Positions 35,491 through 47,327 of a stretch of 64,000 bases of DNA are shown here, piece by piece. The notes below the pieces were generated by a model. It was not told the origin of the DNA. It made no database searches and was given only the letters and a program-made list of their open reading frames with translations. The stretch comes from Muscardinus avellanarius (taxonomy: Eukaryota; Chordata; Mammalia; Rodentia; Gliridae): contig OY726560.1 of NCBI GenBank assembly GCA_963383645.1, forward strand, positions 89,983,348 through 90,047,347. Direction: 5' to 3'. Each line of letters opens with the position of its first letter. Position 1 is the first letter of the stretch. The position numbers were made by a program, and so were the translations under genes.

Positions 35491-35762
35491 TAAAAGACAT
35501 TACAGTCAATAAAAAAAAAAAAAACAGACAAAGAAAGACAGGTATTGTATGTTCTCTCTCAAATGTGGAAGTAAAAAAAAAAAAAAAAAGTTAGGCCCTG
35601 AATATAGACTAGTGACTACTGGAAGCTGGGACAGGTAGACGGAGGAGTTAAAGGGAGGCTGGATTTGGACAGCGTGTACTGTGTGCATGAACTGAATTAT
35701 CCCAGGAAGCTCCATTACTATTTAATATGTATACTTAATACATGCTAATAAAAAATAAGATA
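35491..35762 (+). repeat. L1 3' end
   Basis: gacaaagaaagacaggtatt, tgtatgttctctctcaaatg, tggaagtaaaaaa and a terminal taataaaaaataag resemble the end of a rodent L1 3' UTR with its A-rich tail. No ORF2 coding is left. Confidence 0.6.
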
Positions 35763-36239
35763 CAGAAAAACAGTGTCTCCCTGATGCCTCCTCCTCTGTG
35801 GAGTATCATTTCTTGCCCCTATTCTTTGGCGGTGCTGAGCATGCGACACAAGTGCTGTACCGCTGGGCCACGTTCCCGGCCCTCTTTCCCCACCACTGCC
35901 TCGCTTCCCACTCTCCTCCTTGGTCACACTTTCTCTGCCGGCCCTGAAACAGGCTTTGTCTGTCTCACTCCACTGTCTCTGGAATGATGAACAACAGCCT
36001 CTCGTGCATCAGAGTCCGTGAGTTCTTTTCCATCTTCGTCGGGGACTCTCTGGCAGCACCTGACCACTGACGCTCCCTTCCTGGCCCCTACTTCTTACTT
36101 TGCACCTCTGCTCTCCTGCTCTTTGCTAACTGCGGAGGTCCCCATCCCAGTCCCTTTGCTGCCTCCCCCTCCTTAAATGCTGGTGTGCGGCTCACCTAAG
36201 GACCTGATCAGCACAGGGACAATCCCATTTCTCTCTTTC
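35763..36239. other. Unique intron with ID monomer
   Basis: An ID unit lies at about 35821-35882 (tggcggtgctgagcatgcga ... gctgggccacgttcccggcc). The rest is not recognised. Confidence 0.5.
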
Positions 36240-36385
36240 TTTCTTTACTGGGGATTGAACCCAAAGCTATACCCCGGGCCCTGTTTTATTCTTTTGTTTT
36301 GAAACAAGGTCTCACTAAGTTGCTGAGGCTGGCCTCTAACCTGTGATCTTCCTATCTCAACCTCCCAATTACGGTACCGGGCCAA
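36240..36385 (-). repeat. Truncated SINE
   Basis: ID part tactggggattgaacccaaa, then aaggtctcactaagttgctg and a shortened B1 part. Confidence 0.75.
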
Positions 36386-36479
36386 TCCTATTTTTACAGC
36401 TTCAACATCACCTATACACAAATGACTACAATCTGCATTTCCACTTTTTTACCTCTTTTCTAATCTCTGAAGTTATATT

Positions 36480-36563
36480 TCTTACTTTCTAAAGCTGTGA
36501 ATCAAATCCAAGATCTTATACATACTAGACACATGTTCTACCACTGAGCCAGATCCCGGCCCA
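36480..36563 (-). repeat. ID SINE monomer
   Basis: Reverse ID: gaatcaaatccaagatctta, catactagacacatgttcta and ccactgagccagatcccgg. Old and diverged. Confidence 0.65.
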
Positions 36564-36899
36564 GTCAGCCTTATTTCTAACTGCCCACTAAGTGTGTGCC
36601 AAACAAAATCATCATATTTTCTCACAAACCAGCTCCTCTTCTGGGACACTGAATGGTACAACCCCCCTCTCAATGACTAACTCAAAATATGACAGTCCTC
36701 ATAGATCCCTCTCTCCTTCACTCCCTAAATCCAACTGGTCACTAAATCCTTTAAAAGCCTTCTCTGTTCCCAGTGTCTCTTGATTAGTCTGCTCACCACA
36801 CTGCACTTCTCCAGCTCTGCCCTCAGCAAGAACCCCACCTGGTCTTGTCTAAACTGTTGAGGACAGCTTCCTGAGCCCTCCACCTCCAGCTTTCCTCAT

Positions 36900-37130
36900 C
36901 AATTTCACTTTTTAAACAGTTTCCAAAGCGATCTTTCTTAAAATGCAAGTTTCATACTTGCATTAAAACCCTTAAATGGCTCTCTATAGTTTTAGAATGA
37001 AACTCCAATTCCTTAGACAGAAGCTTGCATGTAATGGAATCTTTTGGCCTCATTCCTACGGTCATGGCCTCATCCACAACCAACCTACTTACCATTCCTT
37101 AAACCTGACAATCTTCCATGGCCTCTCACT
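36900..37130 (-). repeat. L2-like LINE fragment
   Basis: ttaaaatgcaagtttcatac, cttaaatggctctctatagt and aatgaaactccaattcctta follow the order of antisense L2 3' sequence. Confidence 0.55.
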
Positions 37131-37494
37131 CCGGTGGTGGCTCTCCTAGCAGGGGCACTATTTGACTGAGCTTCACAATGCTCTTAATAGCTGAGAGACC
37201 TCTTTGTTCACTGCATTTTGGTCCCAGTTGTTAGAGTTGAATGGCAGTGGAGGCCAGAATATGCCCTAAGCTTGGGAACTTACTTTGGGTTCTGCCAGCC
37301 GCATTCTATCATCAACTACCTGGAGTTTGGAAGGATCAACCTATGCCCTCACTGAAGAACAGAACGAAACCACACCCTCGCAAGGTGAGTGGAGGGAGAC
37401 AGAGTGAAGGCCTGCTAGCCCATTCTGCCTCCTTCTGATGACACTGATTGACCTTGAGCCACACTGAGTCCCCCATCCTCCTGCTAGGTCCTCA

Positions 37495-37725
<231 letters not shown>

Positions 37726-37962
37726 CTAAGGGGCAGGAAGGAACAAGAGCGAGGGGGACACAAAAGTTATAAGCCTCACGTCCTGAAACAAAGACTGCGT
37801 CTTTACCCCAGCTGCTGTAACTGAGACACTCTGTGGCGCCCAAAAGTGCCTCAGAGAAGTGGAGGAGCCCTGGGAAGATCCTAGAACTTGTGCCAACTTA
37901 GAGACTAGGAAAGGAAGACAGAACAATCATAGTTAGAATGACAGAATATCAGATCAGGGCCG

Positions 37963-38145
37963 GGTGTGGTGGTGCACGCTTGTAATCCCCGCGCTTGGGA
38001 GGCTGAGACAGGAGGATCGCATGGGTTTGAAGCCAGCCTCAGCTATTCAGTGAGGCTTCCAGCAACTTAGTGAGACCCTGTTTCCAAATAAAGCCTCTGG
38101 GTTCCACCCCCAGTACCACCAAAAAAAAAAAAAAAAAAAAAAAAA
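37963..38145 (+). repeat. Long-subfamily SINE with internal deletion
   Basis: ccgggtgtggtggtgcacgc ... gtttccaaataaa joined directly to gcctctgggttccaccccca. The first part of the ID unit is missing. A tail of about 27 A follows. Confidence 0.8.
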
Positions 38146-38290
38146 TCAGAACAGAAGAATCTGACATTCTCTGGGTTAACTCCATCTCTCTACTGAGGAG
38201 AAAACAGGCTCAGTGATATGCCCCAGGTACAACTACAGTGCAAGGATCTCCCAGACTTCTCATTCCTGTGTGATGCAGCACACTAATTGA
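38146..38290 (-). repeat. MIR-like fragment
   Basis: gaggagaaaacaggctcagt and gatatgccccaggtacaact resemble an antisense MIR. Confidence 0.5.
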
Positions 38291-38299
38291 GCTTTTCTG

Positions 38300-38300
<1 letters not shown>

Positions 38301-38341
<41 letters not shown>

Positions 38342-38451
38342 TACTGGGGATGGAACCCAGGGGCATTCTACCTCCAAGCTATATCCCCCAACCCTATTTT
38401 TTATTCTGGGGTTCCTGAAAACCCTTCTACTTCCGGGTTACACTCCCAGAC

Positions 38452-38540
<89 letters not shown>

Positions 38541-39130
38541 CAGGGTCCCTTAAACCAGCGAGGCTGGCTCTGAACCAGCACGATCCTCATGTCTCCACCT
38601 CCCAAGTGTGGGGATTACAAGCATGCACCACCACGCCCGGCTGTTCTTTATTTTGAAACAGGGTCTCATTAAGTTGTGGAGGGCCTCACTAAGTAGCTGA
38701 GGCTGTCCACGAACCACAATCCTCCTGTCTCAGTCTCCCAAGTGCTGGGATTACAAGTGTGCGCCATCACGCCCGGCTTTTTATTCTTTATTTTGAAACA
38801 GGGTCTCACTAAGTTGCAGAGGGCCTCACTAATAGCTGAGGCTGTCTGTGAACCTGCTATTGTCCTTTCTCAGCTTCCCAAGTACTGGGAATACAGCCAC
38901 CACACTTGACTTTCTTTTTTTTTTTTTCCTTTTGTGCTACTGGGAATGAACCCAGAAGCATTCTATCCTTGTGCTATACTCCCAGCCCTATTTTATTTTT
39001 ATTTTGAAACAAGGTCTCACTAGGTTGATGAGAGTCTCACTACTTACTGAAGCTGTCCTCAAACCTGAGATGCTCCTGTCTCAGCCTCCCAAGTCCTGAG
39101 ATTAGAATTGTGCACCACCACACCTGGCCC
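38301..39130 (-). repeat. SINE cluster with TG and AT microsatellites
   Basis: (TG)n 38301-38340 and the ID part of one copy to about 38400. Short-subfamily copy 38405-38642 whose linker is (AT)n at 38454-38536. Further reverse copies at 38643-38778, 38779-38910 and 38925-39128. Confidence 0.82.
38454..38536. repeat. (AT)n microsatellite, 83 bp
   Basis: Uninterrupted AT inside the linker of a short-subfamily SINE, flanked by cactcccagaccta and gaaacagggtccctta. Confidence 0.97.
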
Positions 39131-39405
39131 AGCTTTTCCATCCATTGCAAATTAAGATCAAAGGGCTTCAGTGGAATTCCTTAATTTTATACAAGGACCA
39201 AAAAAAAAAAAAAAAAAATTGCTTCCTGGACATAGGGTGGCAAGAATTGAGTACTGTATTTGTATCCCTGGTGTCTCAAAGTCTCTTGACACCCTCTGTA
39301 TCATGTACCACACTAAACATGCCCCCTCCTTTGGACAGAGCCCAAGGGGCAGGAGATCTGCCCCGCCTGTCATGCTTGCTCTGCTCTCAGCAAAGAGGTC
39401 CTTAC

Positions 39406-39500
39406 GTCATAGGCTCCAGCCTTGATCTGCTGATATAGCTTGTGCTGATCCTCATCCCAGAAGGGAGGGTAGCCCACCAGGAGGATATAGAGGATGACCC
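39406..39500 (-). CDS. CAMK2G: CAMK2G kinase exon (95 nt)
   Basis: Codes residues 201-232: [20 protein letters not shown] then [11 protein letters not shown]. This is kinase subdomain X (GYPPFWDED). The first two bases complete Gly201. Acceptor ttttgtag; donor GTAAGG at 39405-39400. Confidence 0.97.
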
Positions 39501-39722
39501 CTACAAAACAGAACACACAGGTCACTGGGGTCAGCCACCTCCTTCCCTGAGGAACCAGGAAAAGCCATGCAGGGCTGAGAGCCACGTGGAGAGACAAGGC
39601 CAGACCAGAGTTGGCGGTGAGTGCAGCTGATACTGCTGTGTCACCAGCCCTCCTGCTACGCCTCTCACTCTTCACGCCACCAGGTCACGCCAGAGACTTC
39701 TTTAAGCACAGTCTATCCCCTA

Positions 39723-40082
<360 letters not shown>

Positions 40083-40400
40083 TCAGAAATCCATACCAGC
40101 AATTCCCTCCAAAGGCCTGTTCATTCCTGCTGCTTTTGCTACATAAGCTCTCAGCACACGGGCTGCCGGAGATGACAGGCTGGCCTTCTTGCGGTGCCTG
40201 GAATCTAAATCAGAGGGCAAGGTCCATGTGCCTACCAAGAACTCCAAGGCCTTCCCAGAGGCAGCAAGAACGCAGTGCTGACAACAGCTAGACTCGCTGT
40301 TCTGAGTCATGAAGGGCCAGGAGGAATCTCTGCACCCTCCCACCCTCCTCCAGGACCATTAAAGGTCTGGCATTTAGTTCTGAAAGAGGAAGGCAGATCA

Positions 40401-40613
<213 letters not shown>

Positions 40614-40704
40614 CTACTTTGGGCCCACGCAGTACCAGAACCTAGCACCAGGTGGCGCGAACATGTCACAAGTAGGAGGTGAAGGAGTAGAACCTGGGTA
40701 GTAC

Positions 40705-40777
40705 CTTCAAGTCCCGATGGACAATGTCATGCTGGTGGATGTGGTTAACACTCTCCAGAATCTGATGTATACAGTGG
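40705..40777 (-). CDS. CAMK2G: CAMK2G catalytic-loop exon (73 nt)
   Basis: Codes residues 114-138: [20 protein letters not shown] then HRDLK. Asp136 of HRDLK is the catalytic base, so the kinase is active by sequence. The first base completes Ser114. Acceptor ttttcag; donor GTACTA, weaker than most in this gene. Confidence 0.97.
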
Positions 40778-40934
40778 CTGAAAAAGCAGAAGAAATGGCA
40801 GTGCAGTGTTTAACCACCTTATCCAAGACCACATGCTGCAGATTTAAAAGCACGTTACAGTGGGCCACAGGTTCATAGAGAATCACTGAACAATAAGCTA
40901 GTTCAACCTATTTTTTGTTTTTTGTTTTTCGGGG

Positions 40935-40943
<9 letters not shown>

Positions 40944-40988
<45 letters not shown>

Positions 40989-41155
40989 ACTGGGGATTTA
41001 ACTCAGGGCATTCTACCTCCAAGCTACACCCCCAGCCCAGTTTTATTATTTAGAAATAGGGTCTCACTAGGTTGCTGAGGCTGAGGCTGTTCTTGAACCT
41101 AAGATCTTAGCCTCCCAGGTACTGGGATTACAAATGTGTGCCACCAATGCATTGG
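40944..41155 (-). repeat. SINE with (TG)n tail
   Basis: (TG)n 40944-40987 adjoins the ID end cactggggatttaactcagg of a reverse copy that ends near 41155. Confidence 0.88.
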
Positions 41156-41186
41156 CTTTTGTTTTTATTTTTAAAGTTTTATTTTA

Positions 41187-41402
41187 GCCGGGCGTGGTGG
41201 CGCACACTTGTAATCCCCGCGCTTGGGAGGCAGAGACAGGAGGATCGCGCAGGTTCGAAGCCAGCCGCGCGCTGGCTTAGGAGACCCTGTTTCCAAAATA
41301 AAAATGTAAAAATAGGTCTGGGAGTGTAGCCCGGAGGTAGAAGAGCTTCCAGGAACCCCAGTACCACCAAAAAAACAAAAAACAAAAAAAAAAACAAAAA
41401 AA
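41187..41402 (+). repeat. Short-subfamily SINE
   Basis: Forward, well-preserved copy: agccgggcgtggtggcgcac ... gaagccagccgcgcgctggc, ttaggagaccctgtttcc, linker, then tctgggagtgtagcccggag and agagcttccaggaaccccag. It is useful as a type copy of the short subfamily. Confidence 0.9.
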
Positions 41403-42730
41403 CAATGTGATGTTTTGATACACATATACAAATGCAGAATGATTAAATTATTTTAATTAGCATACTATCACCTCAAATATTTATATTGTGATGAGAACTT
41501 ACAATTATTTTTTAGCTATTTTGAAATATACATTATTACTAACTATAGTCATTGTGCTGTGCGACAGATGAGAACCTGCTCCTCCTACCTAAAACTCTGT
41601 GCTCACTGACCAGTTCTCTCCTTTCCCCAACCACCCCATTCCAGTATCCCAGTGCCTGGTAACCACTATTCTACTCGACTTCTGAGATCTTTTTTTAAAT
41701 TCCACATATAGCCGGGAGTGGTGGCGCACGCTTGTAATCCCCACGCTTGGGAGGCTGAGACAGGAGGATCGCACAGGTTTGAGGCCAGCCTCAGCTACTT
41801 AGTAAGGCTCTCAGCAACTTAGTGAGACCCTGTTTCCAAATAAATTATAAAATAGGGCTGGAGTGTAGCCTGGAGGTAGAAAGCCCCTGGGTTCCACCTC
41901 CCAATACCACACAAAAAAATAAATTTCACATATAAGTGACATCATATGGTATTGTCTTTCTGTTTCTGTGCATGGCTTATTTCACTTAACATAATGTTCT
42001 CTAGATTCATTGTTGTTGTTGTAAATAACAGAATTCCTTTTTTTTTTTTTCTTAAGGCTGAACACATACATACACATAGAGACCACTTTTTTTTTTTTTT
42101 TTTGGAAACAAAATTTCACTAGGTTGCTAACAGCATCCATAAAATTGCCAAGGCTGGCTCCAAATCTCTGATCCTGCTGTCTCAGCCTCCCAAGTACTAG
42201 GACTGCAGGCATGTACCACCATGCCTGGCTTAGACCACACTTTTATTTTCTTTATTTATTTATTTTGCAGAACTGGGGATTAAACTCAGGGCCATTCTAC
42301 CTCTGAGCTCTACCCCCAGCCCTAATTTTTAGTCTTTGTTTTGAAACAGGGTTCAGTTGTAGAGGGCCTCAGTAAGTAGCTGAGGCTGACCCTGAAGCTG
42401 CAATCCTTTCCGCCTTTCAAGGCCTGGGATTACAGGCGTGCACCCCCAGTCCTGGCTGACCACATTTTTCATACCCATTTATCTGTTGATGGACAGTCAA
42501 GTGTTTCCCACACCTTGGTTATGGTAAACGGTGCTGCAGCCAAGTGTGGGAGTGCAGACATCTCTGCAGCACACAGATTTCGATTCCTTGGGTATTTACC
42601 CAGTAGTGGGACTGCTGGATCATATGGTAATTCTATTTTTAGTTTTCTGAGTAACATCTATACTGTTTTCAAAAAAAGGCTGTACTAATTTACAATGCCA
42701 ACTGTGTATAAGGGTTCCCTTTCCTCCATA
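41403..42730 (-). repeat. Old L1 3' end (ORF2 C-terminus and 3' UTR), SINE-interrupted
   Basis: On the minus strand 42657-42469 encodes LRKLKIELPYDPAVPLLG-type text, the L1 ORF2 C-terminus. The 3' UTR follows downwards through ggcttatttcacttaacata (about 41970) and the accacatataagtgacatca region to 41403. Later insertions are a forward SINE at 41709-41925, flanked by ttccacatata/tttcacatata, and reverse SINEs at about 42095-42230 and 42260-42460. Dead copy. Confidence 0.8.
41709..41925 (+). repeat. Long-subfamily SINE inserted in L1
   Basis: Forward copy (agccgggagtggtggcgcac ... aagcccctgggttccacctcc) with a TSD of about 11 bp: ttccacatata at about 41699-41709 and tttcacatata at about 41924-41934. 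Confidence 0.85.
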
Positions 42731-42734
42731 TCCT

Positions 42735-42835
42735 CACGACCTACTCTACAGAAAAGGAAACTGAGGTCTAGGTAGATGAAGTGTCTTTTCAGGGTCATTC
42801 ACTAAATTACAGAAAGAAAGAAAAACCTCGAAGTC
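42735..42835 (-). repeat. MIR-like fragment
   Basis: ctacagaaaaggaaactgag and gtctaggtagatgaagtgtc suggest an antisense MIR. Confidence 0.45.
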
Positions 42836-43071
42836 CATGATGACTTCTCATGACTGTAAAGGTCCAACATGACCAATTTGTTTCCAAGAGACAGGTTCCT
42901 TCCTGCTTTCTCCAGGTTCCTGAGAAAGGTGAGAACATTCAACCCCTTCCGTCTTTATTTTTACTCTCAGAGAACTTGTGCTGGTAACTTGGAAAGTCCA
43001 ACAAAGCCATCTACACTGTTCTGGGATGATTCTACTCCTTCACTTATCTAAACACTTTTTAAAGCTTCTAA

Positions 43072-43285
43072 GCCAGGCGTGGTGGCGCACGCGTAATCCC
43101 TGCGCTTGGGAGGTTGAGACAAGAGGATCGCACAGGTTCGAAGCCAGCCTCAGCTACTTAGGTTCTCGGCAGCTTAGTGAGACCCTGTTTCTAAATAAAA
43201 TATAAAATAGGTCTGGGAGGATAGCCCAGAGGTAGAAAAGCCTCTGGGTTCCACTCCTAGTACCACCACCAAAAAAAAAAAAAAG
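43072..43285 (+). repeat. Long-subfamily SINE
   Basis: agccaggcgtggtggcgcac ... cgaagccagcctcagctact ... gcctctgggttccactccta, then an A tail. Confidence 0.88.
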
Positions 43286-43409
43286 CTTCTAAGGACAATG
43301 TGTGGTACCATACAGGATATAGACATGAACAAGACCCAGTGGATTCCATGAAGCTGGAGGGAGTTCCTAACAAGGCACCTGAGAAGAATTTCTGATAATT
43401 CTGCAAAGA

Positions 43410-44095
43410 AAATTTTTTTTGTGTGGAACTGGGAATTGAACCAGGGATGTTCTACCTCAGACTACACATCTAGCCCGATTTAATATTTATTTTGCAGTAC
43501 TGGAGACTGAACTCAGTAGCATTCTACCATTCTGAACTATACCCTCAGCCCTATTTTTTATTCTTTATTTTCAAACAGGGTCTCACTGAGTAGCTGCAGC
43601 TGGCCTCGAACCTGTGATTCTCCTGTATCAGCCTCCCAAGCACTGAACTCTCAGGCATGCATCACCATACCCAACTGCAAAGAAAACTTTTTTTGTGTGT
43701 GGTGCTGGTAATTGAACCCAGGTTCTTGCACATGCTAGGAAAGCGCTCCAACACTTTACTACATCCCCAGCCTTTTTTTTTTTTTTTTTTTCTTGGTGGT
43801 ACTGGGGATGGAACCCTTCTCTGGGCTGCACTCCCAGACCTATTTTATATATATTTTTAAATTTGGAAACAGCAAGACTGGCTTCGAACCTGTGTGATCC
43901 TCCTGTCTCCACCTCCCAAGTGCAGGGATTACAAGCATGCGCCACCACGCCCGGCCTACATCCCCAGCCTTTTTAAATGTTATTTTTGAGATAGGGTCTC
44001 ACTAAATTGCCCTTAAACTTGCGATTCTCCTGCCTCAACCTCCTAAATCGCTGGGAGTATAGGCATGTATCACTGTGTCTGGCTGTCCATCTTGT
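43410..44095 (-). repeat. SINE/ID cluster
   Basis: Reverse copies at about 43420-43475 (ID part) and 43490-43675, ID monomer 43690-43773 (aacccaggttcttgcacatg), short-subfamily copy 43794-43955 and a B1 remnant at 43975-44090. Confidence 0.75.
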
Positions 44096-44153
44096 AAACC
44101 CTCTTGCCAGCCCTGTGGTTAAACTCCTGGCAGGAAGCATAGGTAGTCTACAG

Positions 44154-44360
44154 CAGTGGTTTTTTAATGAGGATGAGTTTGCCCCCCCCCGGGGGACATT
44201 TGGTGGTGACATTTCTGGTTATCACAACCTGGAAGGAAGGATTTTATTGGCATCTTTTGTCTAAGGACAATTATAAGTGTCTACAATGCATGGGAGAGGT
44301 CCTCACAATAAAATCTATCCAGCCTAAAATGTCAGTAATGCCAAGGTTGCAGAAGCCTGG
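44154..44360 (+). repeat. MER20-like hAT DNA transposon
   Basis: cagtggt start, then gaggatgagtttgccccccc, gggggacatttggtggtgac, atttctggttatcacaacct, tctacaatgcatgggagagg, gcctaaaatgtcagtaatgc and ending ggttgcagaagcctgg. This is the order of the ~219-bp MER20 MITE. Confidence 0.75.
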
Positions 44361-45459
44361 CCTAGGGAAGAGACGCCCAGTCATCAGGCAACAGCAGTGT
44401 GCTGGGCAGGTCTGTAGAGTGCCCAGGTATGTGGGACGGGGTGGCCTGGACTTCTGATTCCTTTCTCTAAAATCTGGTGCTGGGGATTGGCAGGAGCTAA
44501 AGAGTCTTGCCAGTCCCCTAGAGGCTGAGGACAGGACCTCCCTGTGACAATGCCTAAGAGTGGGCTAGAGAGACTTTAAGACTGAGCTACAGAGGCTAGT
44601 CTCCGAAGAAATGTATAATTAGAACAGAGGCGGGCTAGCAGGGAGAGCCTTCTGGCCAAAAATGGCAAAAGTGCGGAGTGTCCCAGCAGAGCCAGGCCAG
44701 GCCCACGGCACAGCGCCCCAGCTTCCTGAGCTGCCCCGCCTCTCCCTCTCTCTCCAGCCAGCCTGGTCCTCCCCTGCTGGCACTGGAATTCACCTCCCCA
44801 CTTGAGAATTCTTCCTGAGCTGAAGCATCTCAAGTTGATCAGCAAACACTGGCCACTCAGGCTTGAGAAATTTGTGAGGAAGCTGTACTCCCCCTCGCTC
44901 TAGGGGCTGCTGAGCTACCACACGCCAGAGAAGCTGCGGGAAGGATGGCCAAAATCAGGTTGTAAGGACTGTCACCCTCGGAGAGAACAAGGCTGGGGAA
45001 GAGCCGAGGTGGAAAAGGCAGGCCAAGCACACGCCTGAGTACTGCGCTATGGGTGGGATTCTGCTGTGTCACATGAAAGAGGGCCAGGGCTCCCATGAAG
45101 GACTGGAGCTGAGGTGCGGGGCTGGGAAACAGCCCCCAGCCAGAGGAGCCCATGTTGCAGCTGGTCTTCGTGGTCAAGGGGCAGGGTGGTAGAGGCTGGA
45201 TGCTCCCCAGTTTCATTCTCCTTTGGGACAGAAATCACATCACCTCAGTTTCTGATCACCCTGGCATCTGAGCTCAGTAGCCTGTTTCATACAGGTATTT
45301 GTCAAAGGAAAAAACAGGGTAGGGAAGACCAGGCGGTGGGCTGTGGCATACTTGTAAGTACACAGTAGTACCAAAAGAAAAGAAAAAAAAAAAAGGTATT
45401 TCTGGGGTATCAGAGTAAAGGAGATCTAAAAAAGGCTTTGCCAACAAAATGATCAAGAG
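44361..45459. other. Unique intron sequence, no gene seen
   Basis: Overlapping short frames on both strands; none is recognisable. Confidence 0.6.
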
Positions 45460-45905
45460 CTGGGTGTGGTGATGCACGCTTGTAAGCCCAGCATTTGGGA
45501 GGCTAAGACAGGAGGATTGCGGTTTATGGCCAGTCTCAGCTACCTAGTGAGGCCCTTTGCAACTCAGTAAAACCCTGTTTCAAAATAAAGAATAAGAAAT
45601 CAAGCTGGGGATGTAGTTCAGAAGTAGAATGCTCCTGGGTCCCATCCCTGGTACCACAAAAAAAAAAATAAATAAATAAGATCGGGGAGCCAGGTGTCAC
45701 GGTGCACACTTGTAATCCCAATACTTGGGAGGTTGAGATAGGAGGATTGCAGGCTCATAGATAGCCTCAGCTACTTAGTGAGGCCCTCTGCAACTTAGTG
45801 AGATCCTAAGTTTCAAAATTAAGGATAAAAAAATGGGGCTGGGGATATACTTTGGAGGTAGAATTCCTCTGGGTTTCACCCCTAGGACCACAAAAAGAAA
45901 AAACA
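45460..45905 (+). repeat. Two forward B1-dID SINEs
   Basis: 45460-45675 and 45690-45905, each with B1 part, A-rich linker, ID part and tail. Confidence 0.85.
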
Positions 45906-46118
45906 ATAATAATCAGGGGTGTTGAATATTTAACTTCTAATGTTGCCCATAGAATGCAGTCCCAACCAGCTCTACAGAATCTTTGTTCAGACAAGAGTTT
46001 CTCTGATCTTCCCCAAAGACTCTTCAAACAGACACAGTGCTGGCCCCCTGAGGTGGACAAGATTCATTTCAATCCTAACCTCCAGAGCTGTGCTGAAGCA
46101 ATTGTGCCTTCATCTCAC

Positions 46119-46184
46119 CTGGCATCTGCTTCACTGTAGTACTCTCTGGCCACAATGTCTTCAAACAGCTCCCCACCAGTGACG
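46119..46184 (-). CDS. CAMK2G: CAMK2G kinase exon (66 nt)
   Basis: Codes residues 92-114: VTGGELFEDIVAREYYSEAD then A and two bases of Ser114. This is the hinge/alpha-D region; Glu97 belongs to the substrate-recognition surface of CaM kinases. The first base completes Leu92. Acceptor ggtttcag; donor GTGAGA at 46118-46113. Confidence 0.97.
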
Positions 46185-46292
46185 CTGAAACCAACAGAGA
46201 AAGAGGTCAGGGGAGGTGAGGTCCCTGGGACAATCCCAAGTGCCCAACAGGTAGCAGAGTCACACCGTAAAACAGCTCTTAGAAAAACCAAC

Positions 46293-46488
46293 TCCAAGCC
46301 GGGCATGGTGGTGCACGCTTGTAATCCCCAAGCTTGGGAGGTTGAGACAGGAAGATCGCACAGGTTAGAAGCCAGCCTCAGCTACTCAGTGAGGCTCTCA
46401 GCAACTTAGTGAGACCCTGTTTCCAAATAAAATATAAAAAAGGTCTGGGAGTATAGCCTGGAGGTAGAAAGCCTCTGGGTTCCACCAC

Positions 46489-46523
<35 letters not shown>

Positions 46524-46540
46524 TAAATAAAATAAATTTT
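46293..46540 (+). repeat. Long-subfamily SINE with (TAA)n tail
   Basis: agccgggcatggtggtgcac ... gcctctgggttccaccac followed by (TAA)n at 46488-46522, which replaces the A tail. Confidence 0.88.
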
Positions 46541-47272
46541 AAAAAAACCAACTCCACGCTCACTTTATCTCAGAGCCTAGAACATGTCAACTCTTCAAGG
46601 GTGTAGCGCTTCTCCTGAAGGTGTGATGGGTTCTCCCTTCCTCGATATTTATATTTCTAAAACCTACAGATTAGCTAATATCCAGGCAGCAATAAAGATA
46701 CAGCGATCTAAGAGAAATACTCAACCTACCCCCAAAATCATGGTTTTGTCTGAGACCACTATGAACATTCACACACAGCTGTCCAGGGACAGAGCTACTA
46801 CTAACGTTGAAGAATAAGGAGGCCGAGGACACAGAACCCAACCCTGACAATCCTGGAGAGGTGCTGCCGGAGGCACGGAGCCACTCTTAAGATGTTAAAG
46901 CACAGCCAAAGTGGAAGAGAGACAAGATGGAGTCCACTTCATGACTAATAAAAGTTACTCTCAACTTCCTAGAATTTTTAAGTTCATGCAAAGAGCTGTG
47001 TTTTATTTCTCCACTACAGACAACACACCAAGAAACAAGAAGCAAGCCCCTGCACAGGTGTGCTGCGAAGGCTTGAGCAATGAGACCCTGGAGGCTCTGG
47101 GCTAGCACCCCTGCCCACTAGCAGAGGAACCTCACAATTAAGTCCTTTCCCTCAGGCATAGGAGAGGGACCCATGGCAGAGGGAGAAGACCCAGGTAATT
47201 AGCCTTTTCCCAAGCCTTCATCTTGAGCCAGCTGGAGGGAAAGGCCCCACACCCTCAGAAAGTGGCACTTAC
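46541..47272. other. Unique intron sequence
   Basis: No repeat family recognised and no gene seen. Intron between the kinase exons ending at 47273 and starting at 46184. Confidence 0.6.
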
Positions 47273-47327
47273 AGGTCAAACACGAGGTAGTGAAACCCTT
47301 CTTCAGAAATACTGTCATGGAGGCGCA
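47273..47327 (-). CDS. CAMK2G: CAMK2G kinase exon (55 nt)
   Basis: Codes residues 74-92: VRLHDSISEEGFHYLVFDL, with Val74 and Leu92 split across junctions. It covers beta-4, beta-5 and the gatekeeper/hinge (LVFDL). Acceptor ctcttacag; donor GTAAGT at 47272-47267. Confidence 0.97.

Noticed and set aside
42469..42657. Possible reverse-transcriptase-related gene
   Set aside because: Only the last ~60 codons of L1 ORF2 are readable, followed by the L1 3' UTR and broken by SINEs. It is a dead LINE-1 remnant.
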